Shown: piece by piece, positions 1 through 7,173 of the stretch
Layout: every line of letters begins with the position of its first letter
Position numbering within the stretch: the stretch's first letter is position 1
Assembly: GCA_965230065.1 (NCBI GenBank)
Contig: OZ245942.1
Span: forward strand, 1,736,001 to 1,800,000
Direction: 5' to 3'
Length of the DNA: 64,000 nucleotides
Source of the DNA: G965230065 sp965230065
GTDB taxonomy: Bacteria > Bacteroidota > Bacteroidia > Cytophagales > Cyclobacteriaceae
The notes under the pieces: generated by a model
The model's input: only the letters and a program-made list of their open reading frames with translations
Database searches by the model: none
What the model was told of the DNA's origin: nothing
Made by a program: the position numbers and the translations under genes

Positions 1-632
1 ATGGTAATCATTTGGTGTGCGACAGAATACGAAAAGTTATACTGAAGCTTGATCCCAATGGAGAGGTCATCGGTGAAGCTGCATCAGATTGTGGAGGCAA
101 ACCCTTGAGGGGGCCAAATGACCTTGTATTGGATGTATACAGTGGATTCTATTTTACCGATCCAAGAAATCAGGAAGACTCCATTGGCCGGGTAGGTTAT
201 GTGGATTCCTCAGGTAAGTCACATCTTGTGATTGAATGGGTAGGCTATCCCAATGGGATTGCGTTACGTGCCGACGGTAAAGTTTTGTATGTAGCCAACA
301 GTTTTAAGAACGAAATATGGAGCTATCCTGTCCTTTCCTCTGGTAAGGTAGGGGCTCAAGAAGTATTTGCCAAGCTCCCTGAAGGCGGGCTTCCAGATGG
401 CATCACCTTTGATGGTGAAGGCAACCTTTATGTTGCCCATTATGGGATGGGAGAGGTACAGGTGCTCAACCCAAAGGGGGAGTTGATTCGCTCGCTACCT
501 GCCGGACAAAAACGTGTCAGCAATGTTGCTTTTGGCGGCCCTGAAGGGAACCAATTATATATGACAGGATGCCCAAATGAGCTTCAGGAAACAGGGTTTG
601 TGTATAAACTTGACCTTAGCGAGGCGCATTGA
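1..632 (+). CDS. SMP-30/gluconolactonase-like beta-propeller protein, 5' partial
   Basis: The reading frame is open from the window edge (first full codon at base 3), so the true start lies to the left. It ends with TGA at 630-632. The visible part has the calcium-dependent SMP-30/gluconolactonase pattern: a GPNDLVLD block followed by YFTDP, a later YPNGIALRADGK block, and LPDGITFDGEGNLYVAHYG, which are successive propeller blades with the usual Asn and Asp metal and substrate residues. Family members hydrolyse sugar lactones or related esters, and many in Bacteroidota are periplasmic. The N-terminus is out of view, so export cannot be judged. Downstream sequence is a set of gene fragments, so no operon partner is visible on that side. 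Family assignment is firm; substrate is unknown. Confidence 0.85.
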   Translation, partial: GNHLVCDRIRKVILKLDPNGEVIGEAASDCGGKPLRGPNDLVLDVYSGFYFTDPRNQEDSIGRVGYVDSSGKSHLVIEWVGYPNGIALRADGKVLYVANSFKNEIWSYPVLSSGKVGAQEVFAKLPEGGLPDGITFDGEGNLYVAHYGMGEVQVLNPKGELIRSLPAGQKRVSNVAFGGPEGNQLYMTGCPNELQETGFVYKLDLSEAH

Positions 633-656
633 TGGTGTTTCGTACTTTTTTAAGCG

Positions 657-932
657 GTATACTATGCGGCTGCCAGAGGGGGCTTATACAGTATGGTACG
701 TAATTTTCAACGAGCCAGACGATTGTAACAATCCTAATCCTGCGGGCGGATCATGCGCCGGTGCAGGCATCGATGACTTTTTATTACCTACGGCAGCAAC
801 TGCATGGGCTACTGGCGGGATAGTGAAGGCCAACGGGGTGGGCAATTTTCAGGATAGGCTTTACGTAGGGGAAAGAAGGGAACCAGGTACCCAGGAGGCC
901 TTAATTGGATCAGACCTCACCTCTGCTCTGGA
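657..932 (+). pseudogene. Fragment of the duplicated lipoprotein domain (third copy)
   Basis: This stretch translates to about 90 residues that closely match the middle of the N-terminal domain of the haloperoxidase fusion at 3354 and the standalone lipoprotein at 6287. Shared blocks include LPEGAYTVWYVIFNE, GAGIDDFLLPTAAT and VGNFQDRLYVGERRE. It has no signal peptide, no lipobox and no domain start. The similarity breaks off after SALE, where the other copies continue with NPQ.AEVHL. At that point the sequence becomes a transposase tail in another frame. It is therefore a truncated remnant, most simply cut by an insertion sequence that later decayed. Confidence 0.85.
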
Positions 933-933
933 A

Positions 934-1150
934 CAAGACGTAAGAAAGGGCCACATCCTCACTTTGAAAAAGAAGTTTATAAAGAACGGGCCAGTGTAGA
1001 GCAGTCTATTGGTTGGATCAAAGAGTGTCGTCGGATAGCAACCCGGTATGAAAAACTAGCTGCCTCCGTGGCGCGGTGAGTTTTCTCTCAATGATCAAGT
1101 TGGCTTTTATCCGATATTACCTTAGAAAATATTCATCAGACACAGCCTAG
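934..1150 (+). pseudogene. IS5-type transposase C-terminal remnant
   Basis: Read in the frame ending at 1077-1079, the sequence gives GPHPHFEKEVYKERASVEQ, then SIGWIKECRRIATRYEKLAA. This is the typical IS5-family DDE transposase C-terminus, including the catalytic Glu region (YKER..VE) and the RR.ATRY.KLA motif. After KLAA the frame is spoiled by about 14 extra bases (around 1062-1075). In another frame the normal tail resumes as SFLSMIKLAFIRYYLRKY and stops at TAG 1148-1150. Only this 3' end of the transposase remains. No clear terminal inverted repeat was found. The remnant abuts the broken lipoprotein-domain fragment, which suggests insertion followed by deletion. Confidence 0.8.
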
Positions 1151-1757
1151 AATGAATAATGTCCATCAAAAGGATGTTACCATCGTAACGCACGGAGTCC
1201 TGGATGCCATTAGTGAGGCACAACGAGGCACACTTATTCAGTTTCATCCCTGCCTGAATCAAATCCAATAATATTTGAATTAAATGAGGTAGAAATAGTT
1301 AAGGAGATGAACTAATTTTATCATAATTAAACAAGTCATAAAACTCCAAACACATTATTTGATATTAGTGATGTAATGAAGTGCTATACAAGCATATATA
1401 ATAAGGAAATAGACGATGGGAAACCGCTCATTCCATATTTAACTCAAGCGAATCACCGCGTTGAAATCCGAAAGTAAACATTTCCAGATAAGGAGTATAT
1501 ACGATGACCGTTAGGCTGAGTGACCCTGTTCGGGCGACTATGACACATAATGTTTACAACCTGAAACTTTATCTGACGGAGTCGACGAGTCGACCCTTGT
1601 ACTGGCGCTAGGCCATGTGTCCCAGCGTTCATTGTGTCTTCTGCGTCATTGCAGTATGTCTCGGTGTGAAAAAAATGCAGCTTCTGCTGCTTTGTACTCA
1701 CACCATTACCCAATGGCATGAAACAGGCATATGATCCACTTTTAAACTTTTACTATT
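1151..1757. other. Gene-free decayed region with possible OmpA-like shreds
   Basis: No convincing intact gene was found in about 600 bases. Two short open stretches on the plus strand weakly resemble pieces of an OmpA-like peptidoglycan-binding domain: 1262-1315 encodes NPIIFELNEVEIVKEMN before a stop, and the stretch ending at 1475 finishes with QANHRVEIRK before TAA, similar to the closing NRRVEI of OmpA domains. The middle of the domain is missing and the two pieces are separated by stops, so this can only be a decayed relic, if it is real. An 88-codon open frame on the minus strand (1453-1719) looks like chance: it has biased composition and no recognisable domain. Confidence 0.35.
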
Positions 1758-2288
1758 ATGAAAACCTTCGAAAAAATGATCGCCCTTGCTGTTGTATTGT
1801 TGAACACAGCATGTGAACCGTATGATCTTGGACCAAAACCTTCTCCCCCTTCAGGCAATTTGAAAACGATATCTGTCAGTGCGAATCTGGCTCCGGTCAT
1901 TGTGAGTCATGATAACACCATCATGTCATTTAGGTGGAATGGGAGTGCCACCTCTAACCTGGCGGATGAGGTCAATCTATCTCTTTCATATTCGGCCTAC
2001 AACATGGATGGAAACGAAAACTTTCAGATACAGGTTGGATCCTTCAGCCTGTGGTCGGATGACCATCAGCACACTCTGATGGGCACTTATATGGGTCGCG
2101 GTTATCAGACGAATGGGCAGTACATTATGGGAGGAGACATTACCGTGCAATCGGGTACCGGAAAATTTGCCCATAAAAATGCTACCCTGACTATTTCCAT
2201 AGTACATTTCAACTCTTTTTCCGACCATGCTATCAGTGAAATTCTCATCGAAGGAACAATCAAAGCTCCTGACATTGTACCTGCCTGA
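1758..2288 (+). CDS. Hypothetical lipoprotein
   Basis: This encodes 176 residues beginning with a short charged N-terminus, a hydrophobic stretch (MIALAVVLL) and a cysteine at position 19 (LLNTAC), consistent with a lipoprotein signal and export. The mature part is beta-rich. Near the end a GTGKFAHKNATLTI segment resembles the GTG.FAGA.G turn of small secreted beta-barrel proteins of the allene-oxide-cyclase-like type, and a similar GGTGIYSGASG motif occurs in the lipoprotein at 5608. I do not recognise a specific family and assign no function. It sits just after the decayed region and upstream of the HELGH protein gene, both on the plus strand. Confidence 0.75.
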   Translation: MKTFEKMIALAVVLLNTACEPYDLGPKPSPPSGNLKTISVSANLAPVIVSHDNTIMSFRWNGSATSNLADEVNLSLSYSAYNMDGNENFQIQVGSFSLWSDDHQHTLMGTYMGRGYQTNGQYIMGGDITVQSGTGKFAHKNATLTISIVHFNSFSDHAISEILIEGTIKAPDIVPA

Positions 2289-2404
2289 TAATTGATTAGA
2301 ACCTTTCATTTACAAATGAGATTTTCATTGAAAGATGGGGCCTTCTGAAGGAAGCCTCGAGAGGGGCATACGTTGCAGATCAGTCACCTTAAAAACGGAA
2401 AATT

Positions 2405-3133
2405 ATGAAACGGTTATGTATCCTAACCCTGGCCATCGTATGCCTTGGGCTTCACCAGCAAACCTATGCTGAAATTAGAAATGGGTATGATAATTTACTG
2501 AAAGCAGCACAAATAAAGATGGATAATCTTCATGCCATTGCCAATGAGGACTTAAACAATGAACAACGCATAAGGCTGAAAAAATGGCTGAAAGTTGTGC
2601 ACAAGATGGAAAAAAAACTGAGGAAAAATCAAACCATCACCCAGGCATTGATAGATAAGTTCAGGAGGATTGATCCGGACCTATACCATGAAATCAACAC
2701 CATCCAAGACGCTGAAGGCAATGAAACGGATGTATATATCAAGGTAGTGGACAACCTGGGTCCCGGTTTGGAAGGTGCTACCAATGTGGCTCACAGTACT
2801 GATAATCCCCATGTATACAGTTCTGAATACGGAGATTATTCGGTGAGTGTGGGGATAGCCACTATGAATCCAATAAGAACATTACGGACTCTGGTACACG
2901 AACTGGGGCATGTACGCTACCAGATACCCCATCTGGCGGAATATACTACCTATTACAAGCAGGCTTATCAGGAGGCCCATAGGATTGGGCACCATGATAA
3001 AGATCCCAGCCACCAATCAGTAAAAGCTACTATGCAAGCCTTCATAGATGCCTGGAGAGAAAATAATACAGCAAGGAAATGGGTGGTGAAAGATAAATCC
3101 CGGAAATTACTGGCGTCCAGCAAGGAAAACTGA
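2405..3133 (+). CDS. Secreted putative zinc metalloprotease-like protein (HELGH)
   Basis: The protein has 242 residues with a Sec signal peptide (MKRLCILTLAIVCLGLHQQTYA). A lysine-rich helical region follows (about residues 30-90). The notable feature is a TLVHELGH motif, H165-E-L-G-H169, which matches the HExxH zinc-binding core of zincin metalloproteases, with further His and Glu residues after it (PHLAEY, EAHRIGHH) that could supply a third ligand. The chain is short for a secreted protease, with no obvious propeptide or C-terminal sorting domain. It could be a small peptidase or an inactive relative. Export and the metal-binding motif are seen directly; proteolytic activity is inference. 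Confidence 0.75.
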   Translation: MKRLCILTLAIVCLGLHQQTYAEIRNGYDNLLKAAQIKMDNLHAIANEDLNNEQRIRLKKWLKVVHKMEKKLRKNQTITQALIDKFRRIDPDLYHEINTIQDAEGNETDVYIKVVDNLGPGLEGATNVAHSTDNPHVYSSEYGDYSVSVGIATMNPIRTLRTLVHELGHVRYQIPHLAEYTTYYKQAYQEAHRIGHHDKDPSHQSVKATMQAFIDAWRENNTARKWVVKDKSRKLLASSKEN

Positions 3134-3221
3134 AAACCTCCGGAGGACGAACTGGGCGTCGCCGGTCATCTCGCCCTCCAGCCTTATTATCTCCATCTCT
3201 ATAAATCTCTTGCTCATGGTC

Positions 3222-3300
3222 ATATAATTATTATAAAATGAAATATAAGTGAAAGTTTCGTATAGGCATTTTTATTTATCATTGTAGGGTATTTCAGACC
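3222..3300 (+). promoter_or_regulatory. Duplicated upstream region, copy 1
   Basis: About 80 bases upstream of the haloperoxidase fusion gene match those at 5452-5528 upstream of the lipoprotein at 5608. The shared core reads ATAAAATGAAATATA, then a near-identical AAGTTTCGTATAG. Conservation of non-coding sequence beside duplicated genes suggests a shared promoter or operator, although recent segmental duplication alone could explain it. Confidence 0.5.
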
Positions 3301-3353
3301 TAGTAATAACACTTTCTTGTCATCTATTTTTTCAACCCCATAAATACAACATT

Positions 3354-5366
3354 ATGAAAAACCTAAGCTTTTTATCGCTCCTTTCCCTGGCCTTTCTGTT
3401 GAGTTGTAGCCAAGAAGACCCGGAATTTTTGCTCCATAAGCAAAATTCACTCAATCTGAATGGTCACCATGCTACCATCGTACAGCAAGCAGAAGTATTT
3501 CCTTTCTTTCCTGCCGGTGAATTTGGAGGGCCTGGTAATGTGTTGGTGCCCGGTACGTTTTTCCCACCCACCAAAGAAGGATTTGCTACCCTGAAGCGAG
3601 GTTCTAATTACATTCAATTTAATATACATACAACTGGATTGCCTGAAGGTGCTTATACCGTTTGGTATGTCATTTTTAACGAAAAGAGCGACTGCAACGC
3701 GCCCAACCCGGCCGGAGGGGCATGCGCTGGGGCTGGCATCGACGACTTTTTATTACCTACGGCAGCCACTATATGGGCTACCGGCGGGGTAGTGAAGGCT
3801 AACGGAGTTGGTAATTTTCAGGACAGGCTCTATGTAGGTGAAAGGCGAGAATCCGGTACCCAGGAAGCGCTTATCGGAGCAGACCTCGCCTCTGCTCTGG
3901 AAAATCCACAGGGTGCTGAAGTGCATCTCGTTATCAAATACCACGGTCTGGCTTCTGATGATCCGGATGTGCTCTATGAACAAACGCATACCCTCATGGG
4001 GAACTGCGGTTTGAATGACGGAGCCAATTCTTTCGATGAAGGCCCTGAATTTGGTATCCAATGCTTTAATCCGCAGGCAGCGATATTTCCCGCCTTCTAT
4101 GAGAATAATGATACGATGACTACAGATGCCTATTCTTCCCAAGTGGTTACTCAATGGATGGATCTGCTGCTAAAGCTTACCCAGGAAGGTCCTGGATTTA
4201 CACCACCTGTGGCCGCCCGGGCTTTTGGCTACACCAGCCTTACCTTGTATGAGAGTGTGCGTCCGGGTATGCCTGGCTACAAAACCATGGCTGGGCAGGT
4301 CAATGATCTTACTATCGGCATGCTACCACAGGTGAAAGACAAAGCATATCATTGGGGAGCTGTAGCCAATGCAGCTTTGGCTACCATCATCAGGAGTTGT
4401 TATAACAATGCTTCTACCGAAAATCTTACCGCTATTGATGAACTTGAAGCCTATTTTACCACTCAGGTTTTTAGTACTGAAGCAAACCGGAATATACTTA
4501 ACCGCTCTGTGGCCTATGGAAAAGGCGTGGGCGAAGCCATGGTGGCGTATACCATCTCAGACAATCAGGGTGCATGTTATGATAATAATTTCCCGGAAAG
4601 TTATGTGCCTCCTACAGGGGATGGCCTTTGGGTGCCTACACTACCTGACTTCCAACGGGCCCTTCAGCCCTATTGGGGAGAGGTACGGCCGTTCGTGACC
4701 AAGAATGTGGAAACCCCCATGCCTCCACCCCCTCCGGTCTATTCTACCAATCCTGCCTCTGCCTTCTGGATGGAAACCATGGAGGTGTATAATACTGTGA
4801 AAAACCTGACGGCCGAACAGAAAGTGATTGCAGAATTCTGGAGCGATGACCCTGGCACAACAGCCACCCCTCCGGGGCACTCCATTTCCATTCTGAAACA
4901 AATCCTGGAAGATGAAGATGCAAACCTTGCGTTGGCTGCCGAGGCATTTGCCAAAATGGGCATGGGTTTGCATGACGCTTTCATTTCCTGCTGGCATGCC
5001 AAATACGCATATAATCTGATTCGACCTATTACAGTCATTCATCAATATATTGATCAGGGTTTTGCGATTCCATTGGTTACACCTCCCTTCCCTGAATACC
5101 CTTCCGGCCATTCGGTGCAATCGGGGGCAGCCGCTCAAATTCTAACCGACTTGTTTGGAAATGATTATTCTTTCACTGATCATCTTCATGAGAGTCGGAC
5201 AGATATTGATGGCAGGGCCCGATCCTTTGATTCTTTTGATGATTTTGCAGAGGAGGCCGCTATCAGTCGGTTGTATGGAGGAATTCATTACAGGGCGGCT
5301 ATTGAACTGGGAGTGGTGCAAGGTAAAGAAATCGGTAGCAATATTAGCAACTTAGTGTTCAAGTAA
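3354..5366 (+). CDS. Lipoprotein domain fused to vanadium-dependent haloperoxidase/PAP2-type enzyme
   Basis: This 670-residue protein starts with a lipoprotein signal (SLAFLLSC, Cys18), so it should be membrane-anchored outside the cytoplasm. Residues of about 25-245 form a domain repeated in this window (standalone at 6287, fragment at 657). From about residue 260 to the end it matches the vanadium-dependent haloperoxidase/acid phosphatase superfamily. All three vanadate- or phosphate-binding motifs are present: K550-Y-A-Y-N-L-I-R557-P (KX6RP), P583-S-G-H586 (PSGH) and S638-R-L-Y-G-G-I-H645 (SRX5H). Homologues oxidise halides with hydrogen peroxide or act as phosphatases; the sequence alone does not settle which. 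A poly-proline stretch (PPPPP) near residue 460 lies inside the enzyme part. A conserved upstream block and a shared TTTTTTCAACCC leader precede the gene. Confidence 0.9.
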   Translation: MKNLSFLSLLSLAFLLSCSQEDPEFLLHKQNSLNLNGHHATIVQQAEVFPFFPAGEFGGPGNVLVPGTFFPPTKEGFATLKRGSNYIQFNIHTTGLPEGAYTVWYVIFNEKSDCNAPNPAGGACAGAGIDDFLLPTAATIWATGGVVKANGVGNFQDRLYVGERRESGTQEALIGADLASALENPQGAEVHLVIKYHGLASDDPDVLYEQTHTLMGNCGLNDGANSFDEGPEFGIQCFNPQAAIFPAFYENNDTMTTDAYSSQVVTQWMDLLLKLTQEGPGFTPPVAARAFGYTSLTLYESVRPGMPGYKTMAGQVNDLTIGMLPQVKDKAYHWGAVANAALATIIRSCYNNASTENLTAIDELEAYFTTQVFSTEANRNILNRSVAYGKGVGEAMVAYTISDNQGACYDNNFPESYVPPTGDGLWVPTLPDFQRALQPYWGEVRPFVTKNVETPMPPPPPVYSTNPASAFWMETMEVYNTVKNLTAEQKVIAEFWSDDPGTTATPPGHSISILKQILEDEDANLALAAEAFAKMGMGLHDAFISCWHAKYAYNLIRPITVIHQYIDQGFAIPLVTPPFPEYPSGHSVQSGAAAQILTDLFGNDYSFTDHLHESRTDIDGRARSFDSFDDFAEEAAISRLYGGIHYRAAIELGVVQGKEIGSNISNLVFK

Positions 5367-5451
5367 TTTTCTAAGAGAATATTGAGCTTGTGATTCGAAT
5401 GTAGGTATACAGCTTACAGTAGAAGTAGAGCTTTATCTATTCTTTGCAAGG

Positions 5452-5528
5452 TTATATAATTGATATAAAATGAAATATATGTGGAAGTTTCGTATAGCCC
5501 TTTCTGTGTAACATTGTGGAATCTCAGC
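5452..5528 (+). promoter_or_regulatory. Duplicated upstream region, copy 2
   Basis: This is the second copy of the block at 3222-3300, with the same ATATAAAATGAAATATA and AAGTTTCGTATAG core. Here the first downstream gene is the lipoprotein at 5608, with the standalone paralogue of the repeated domain following at 6287. The duplicated unit thus has an extra gene between the upstream block and the repeated coding sequence. Confidence 0.5.
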
Positions 5529-5607
5529 CATACCATGGATCAGGCAAATAATTTATTGTGAAAATTCCAATCTAAATCTCATCATTACTAACTAAAGGAG
5601 GTGCCAA

Positions 5608-6246
5608 ATGCTACATTTTTCGCGTATTATTATCTGTATTTCGACCATGTTGTTTTTCTCAGGTTGCGAGAATGACGCTGAAGAAGCCTTATCTTTTGAG
5701 GGTACCTCTTCGGATTTGAGTACCAATTCTCACCAAAAAGAGTCACTGGTGCAGGAAGATTTTTCTGACCTTGTGGGAGATCGTTTAGCTCTTGCCAATA
5801 GAAAAAAACACGGTACTCACCGTTGCGGCTGCAAAAAGGTACTGGCACGACTTTTATCTACTGCCCAAATTAATCCTCCATTATTGACAGCAACCGGTTC
5901 AATGGTTGGCACATTGAGAGGCACCGTTAATTATGAGGCACATCTGGCCGATATCATTGAAATCTCTTCTGGTTTTGGCAATGATCCTGTCAACTCCACT
6001 GCCTCTTTTACGGGTACATGGACATTAACCAATAAAAAGGGAACCCTGACTTTTCGTGATGTGGGGGCTTTTGAACAGGTTCCAAACAGTTTAGGAACTT
6101 CTTTCTCCCGGGTGATAGGCGGCACTGGTATTTACTCAGGAGCCTCAGGATTCCTTTTCCTCAATTTTATTTCAGATGACACGGGGCTGAGCTTCGATGA
6201 AATACTTCGGGGAGAAATTTATTGTGGTAAACACAGCATCAAGTAG
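5608..6246 (+). CDS. Hypothetical lipoprotein with GGTG-turn beta domain
   Basis: The protein has 212 residues and a lipobox (MLFFSGC, Cys20). After a polar linker and a basic Cys-containing patch (KKHGTHRCGCKK), the second half is beta-rich: a TGSMVGTLRGTVNYEA start, a GTWTLTNKKGTLTF strand pair and an IGGTGIYSGASGFLFL turn. This resembles small barrel proteins related to allene oxide cyclase-like or DUF3224-like folds, but I do not claim a family. A clear AAGGAGG at 5595-5601 lies seven bases before the ATG; Shine-Dalgarno sites are rare in this phylum and in this window. The gene is followed after 40 bases by the lipoprotein at 6287, probably in one transcript. Confidence 0.75.
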   Translation: MLHFSRIIICISTMLFFSGCENDAEEALSFEGTSSDLSTNSHQKESLVQEDFSDLVGDRLALANRKKHGTHRCGCKKVLARLLSTAQINPPLLTATGSMVGTLRGTVNYEAHLADIIEISSGFGNDPVNSTASFTGTWTLTNKKGTLTFRDVGAFEQVPNSLGTSFSRVIGGTGIYSGASGFLFLNFISDDTGLSFDEILRGEIYCGKHSIK

Positions 6247-6286
6247 GATCATCAAATAATTTTTTCAACCCATAAATAATAATATT

Positions 6287-7033
6287 ATGAAAAACCTAAG
6301 CTTTTTATCGCTCCTTTCCCTGGCCCTGCTGTTGGGCTGTAACCAGGAAGACCCTGAGTTTGCGCTGCATAAGCAAAATTCACTCAATCTGAATGGTCAT
6401 CATGCTACTATCATACAGCAAGCTGAATTGTTTCCTTTTTTACCTGCCGGTGAACTCGGAGGGCCTGGAAATGTCCTGATACCTGGTACGATGTTCCCGC
6501 CCACCAAGAAAGGATTTGCTACCCTGAAACGAGGTTCCAATTACATTCAATTTAACATTCATACCACTGGCTTACCCGAAGGTGCTTATACTGTATGGTG
6601 GGTTATTTTCAACGAACCTGGCGATTGCAACGAACCCAATCCGGCTGGAGGAGTATGTGGGGGAGGAGGCCCTGCCGACTTGTTCTTATCAAAAACAGCG
6701 ATTATATGGGCCACCGGCAAAGTGGTAAAAGCCAATGGAATAGGTAATTTCCGGGATAGAATCTACGTAGGGGAAAGACGGGAACCCGGCACCCAGGAAG
6801 CTTTGATTGGGTCTGACCTTGAATTTGCCCTGGAAAATCCGCAAAGTGCCGAAGTACACCTGATCGTTAAATACCATGGCTTGGCCTCCGATGATCCGGA
6901 TGTGCTTTATGAACAAACGCATACCCTGCTGGGAAGCTGTGGTCCTGATGAGGGGGCCAATTCCTTTGACGGAGGCCCTGAATTCGGTATCCAATGCTTT
7001 GACCCGCAGGCTGCGGTATTTCCGGTGCCTTAG
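6287..7033 (+). CDS. Standalone copy of the duplicated lipoprotein domain
   Basis: This 248-residue lipoprotein (LALLLGC, Cys18) is a close paralogue of residues 1-250 of the haloperoxidase fusion at 3354. The leader, signal peptide and most of the domain are nearly identical (for example KQNSLNLNGHHATI and HTTGLPEGAYTVW). It ends at QAAVFPVP, where the other protein continues into its enzyme domain, so this is either a natural one-domain version or a truncated duplicate. The domain has several conserved Cys, including DCN..NPAGG.C and the later GSCG and QCF, which could form disulfides outside the cytoplasm. Sequence drift (FLSKTA instead of FLLPTA) shows the copies have diverged. Function is unknown; proximity suggests a role linked to the enzyme. 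Confidence 0.8.
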   Translation: MKNLSFLSLLSLALLLGCNQEDPEFALHKQNSLNLNGHHATIIQQAELFPFLPAGELGGPGNVLIPGTMFPPTKKGFATLKRGSNYIQFNIHTTGLPEGAYTVWWVIFNEPGDCNEPNPAGGVCGGGGPADLFLSKTAIIWATGKVVKANGIGNFRDRIYVGERREPGTQEALIGSDLEFALENPQSAEVHLIVKYHGLASDDPDVLYEQTHTLLGSCGPDEGANSFDGGPEFGIQCFDPQAAVFPVP

Positions 7034-7120
7034 GGGCTCTGCTGTTTGAAGGAGTGCTAATCTCCTCCTGAGATTCGGCTGAACCTGGTTTAAAAAGTAA
7101 TAACATTCAACCAGGTACAT

Positions 7121-7159
7121 ACCTCAAGCTACAAGCTATGCACTCTTGTAGCTTGAGGT
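7121..7159. terminator. Bidirectional hairpin between convergent genes
   Basis: A perfect 15-bp inverted repeat (ACCTCAAGCTACAAG at 7121-7135 and its complement at 7145-7159) surrounds a 9-base loop. It lies between the plus-strand lipoprotein and the minus-strand sulfatase, as expected for a shared terminator. The AGCTACAAGCT core resembles the repeat near 63808-63874, so it may also belong to a dispersed repeat family. Confidence 0.7.
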
Positions 7160-7173
7160 TAAGACAAAAACAT

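Noticed and set aside
1453..1719. 88-codon open frame on the minus strand
   Set aside because: No signal, domain or homology; lies in a decayed region and has irregular composition, so it is treated as chance.
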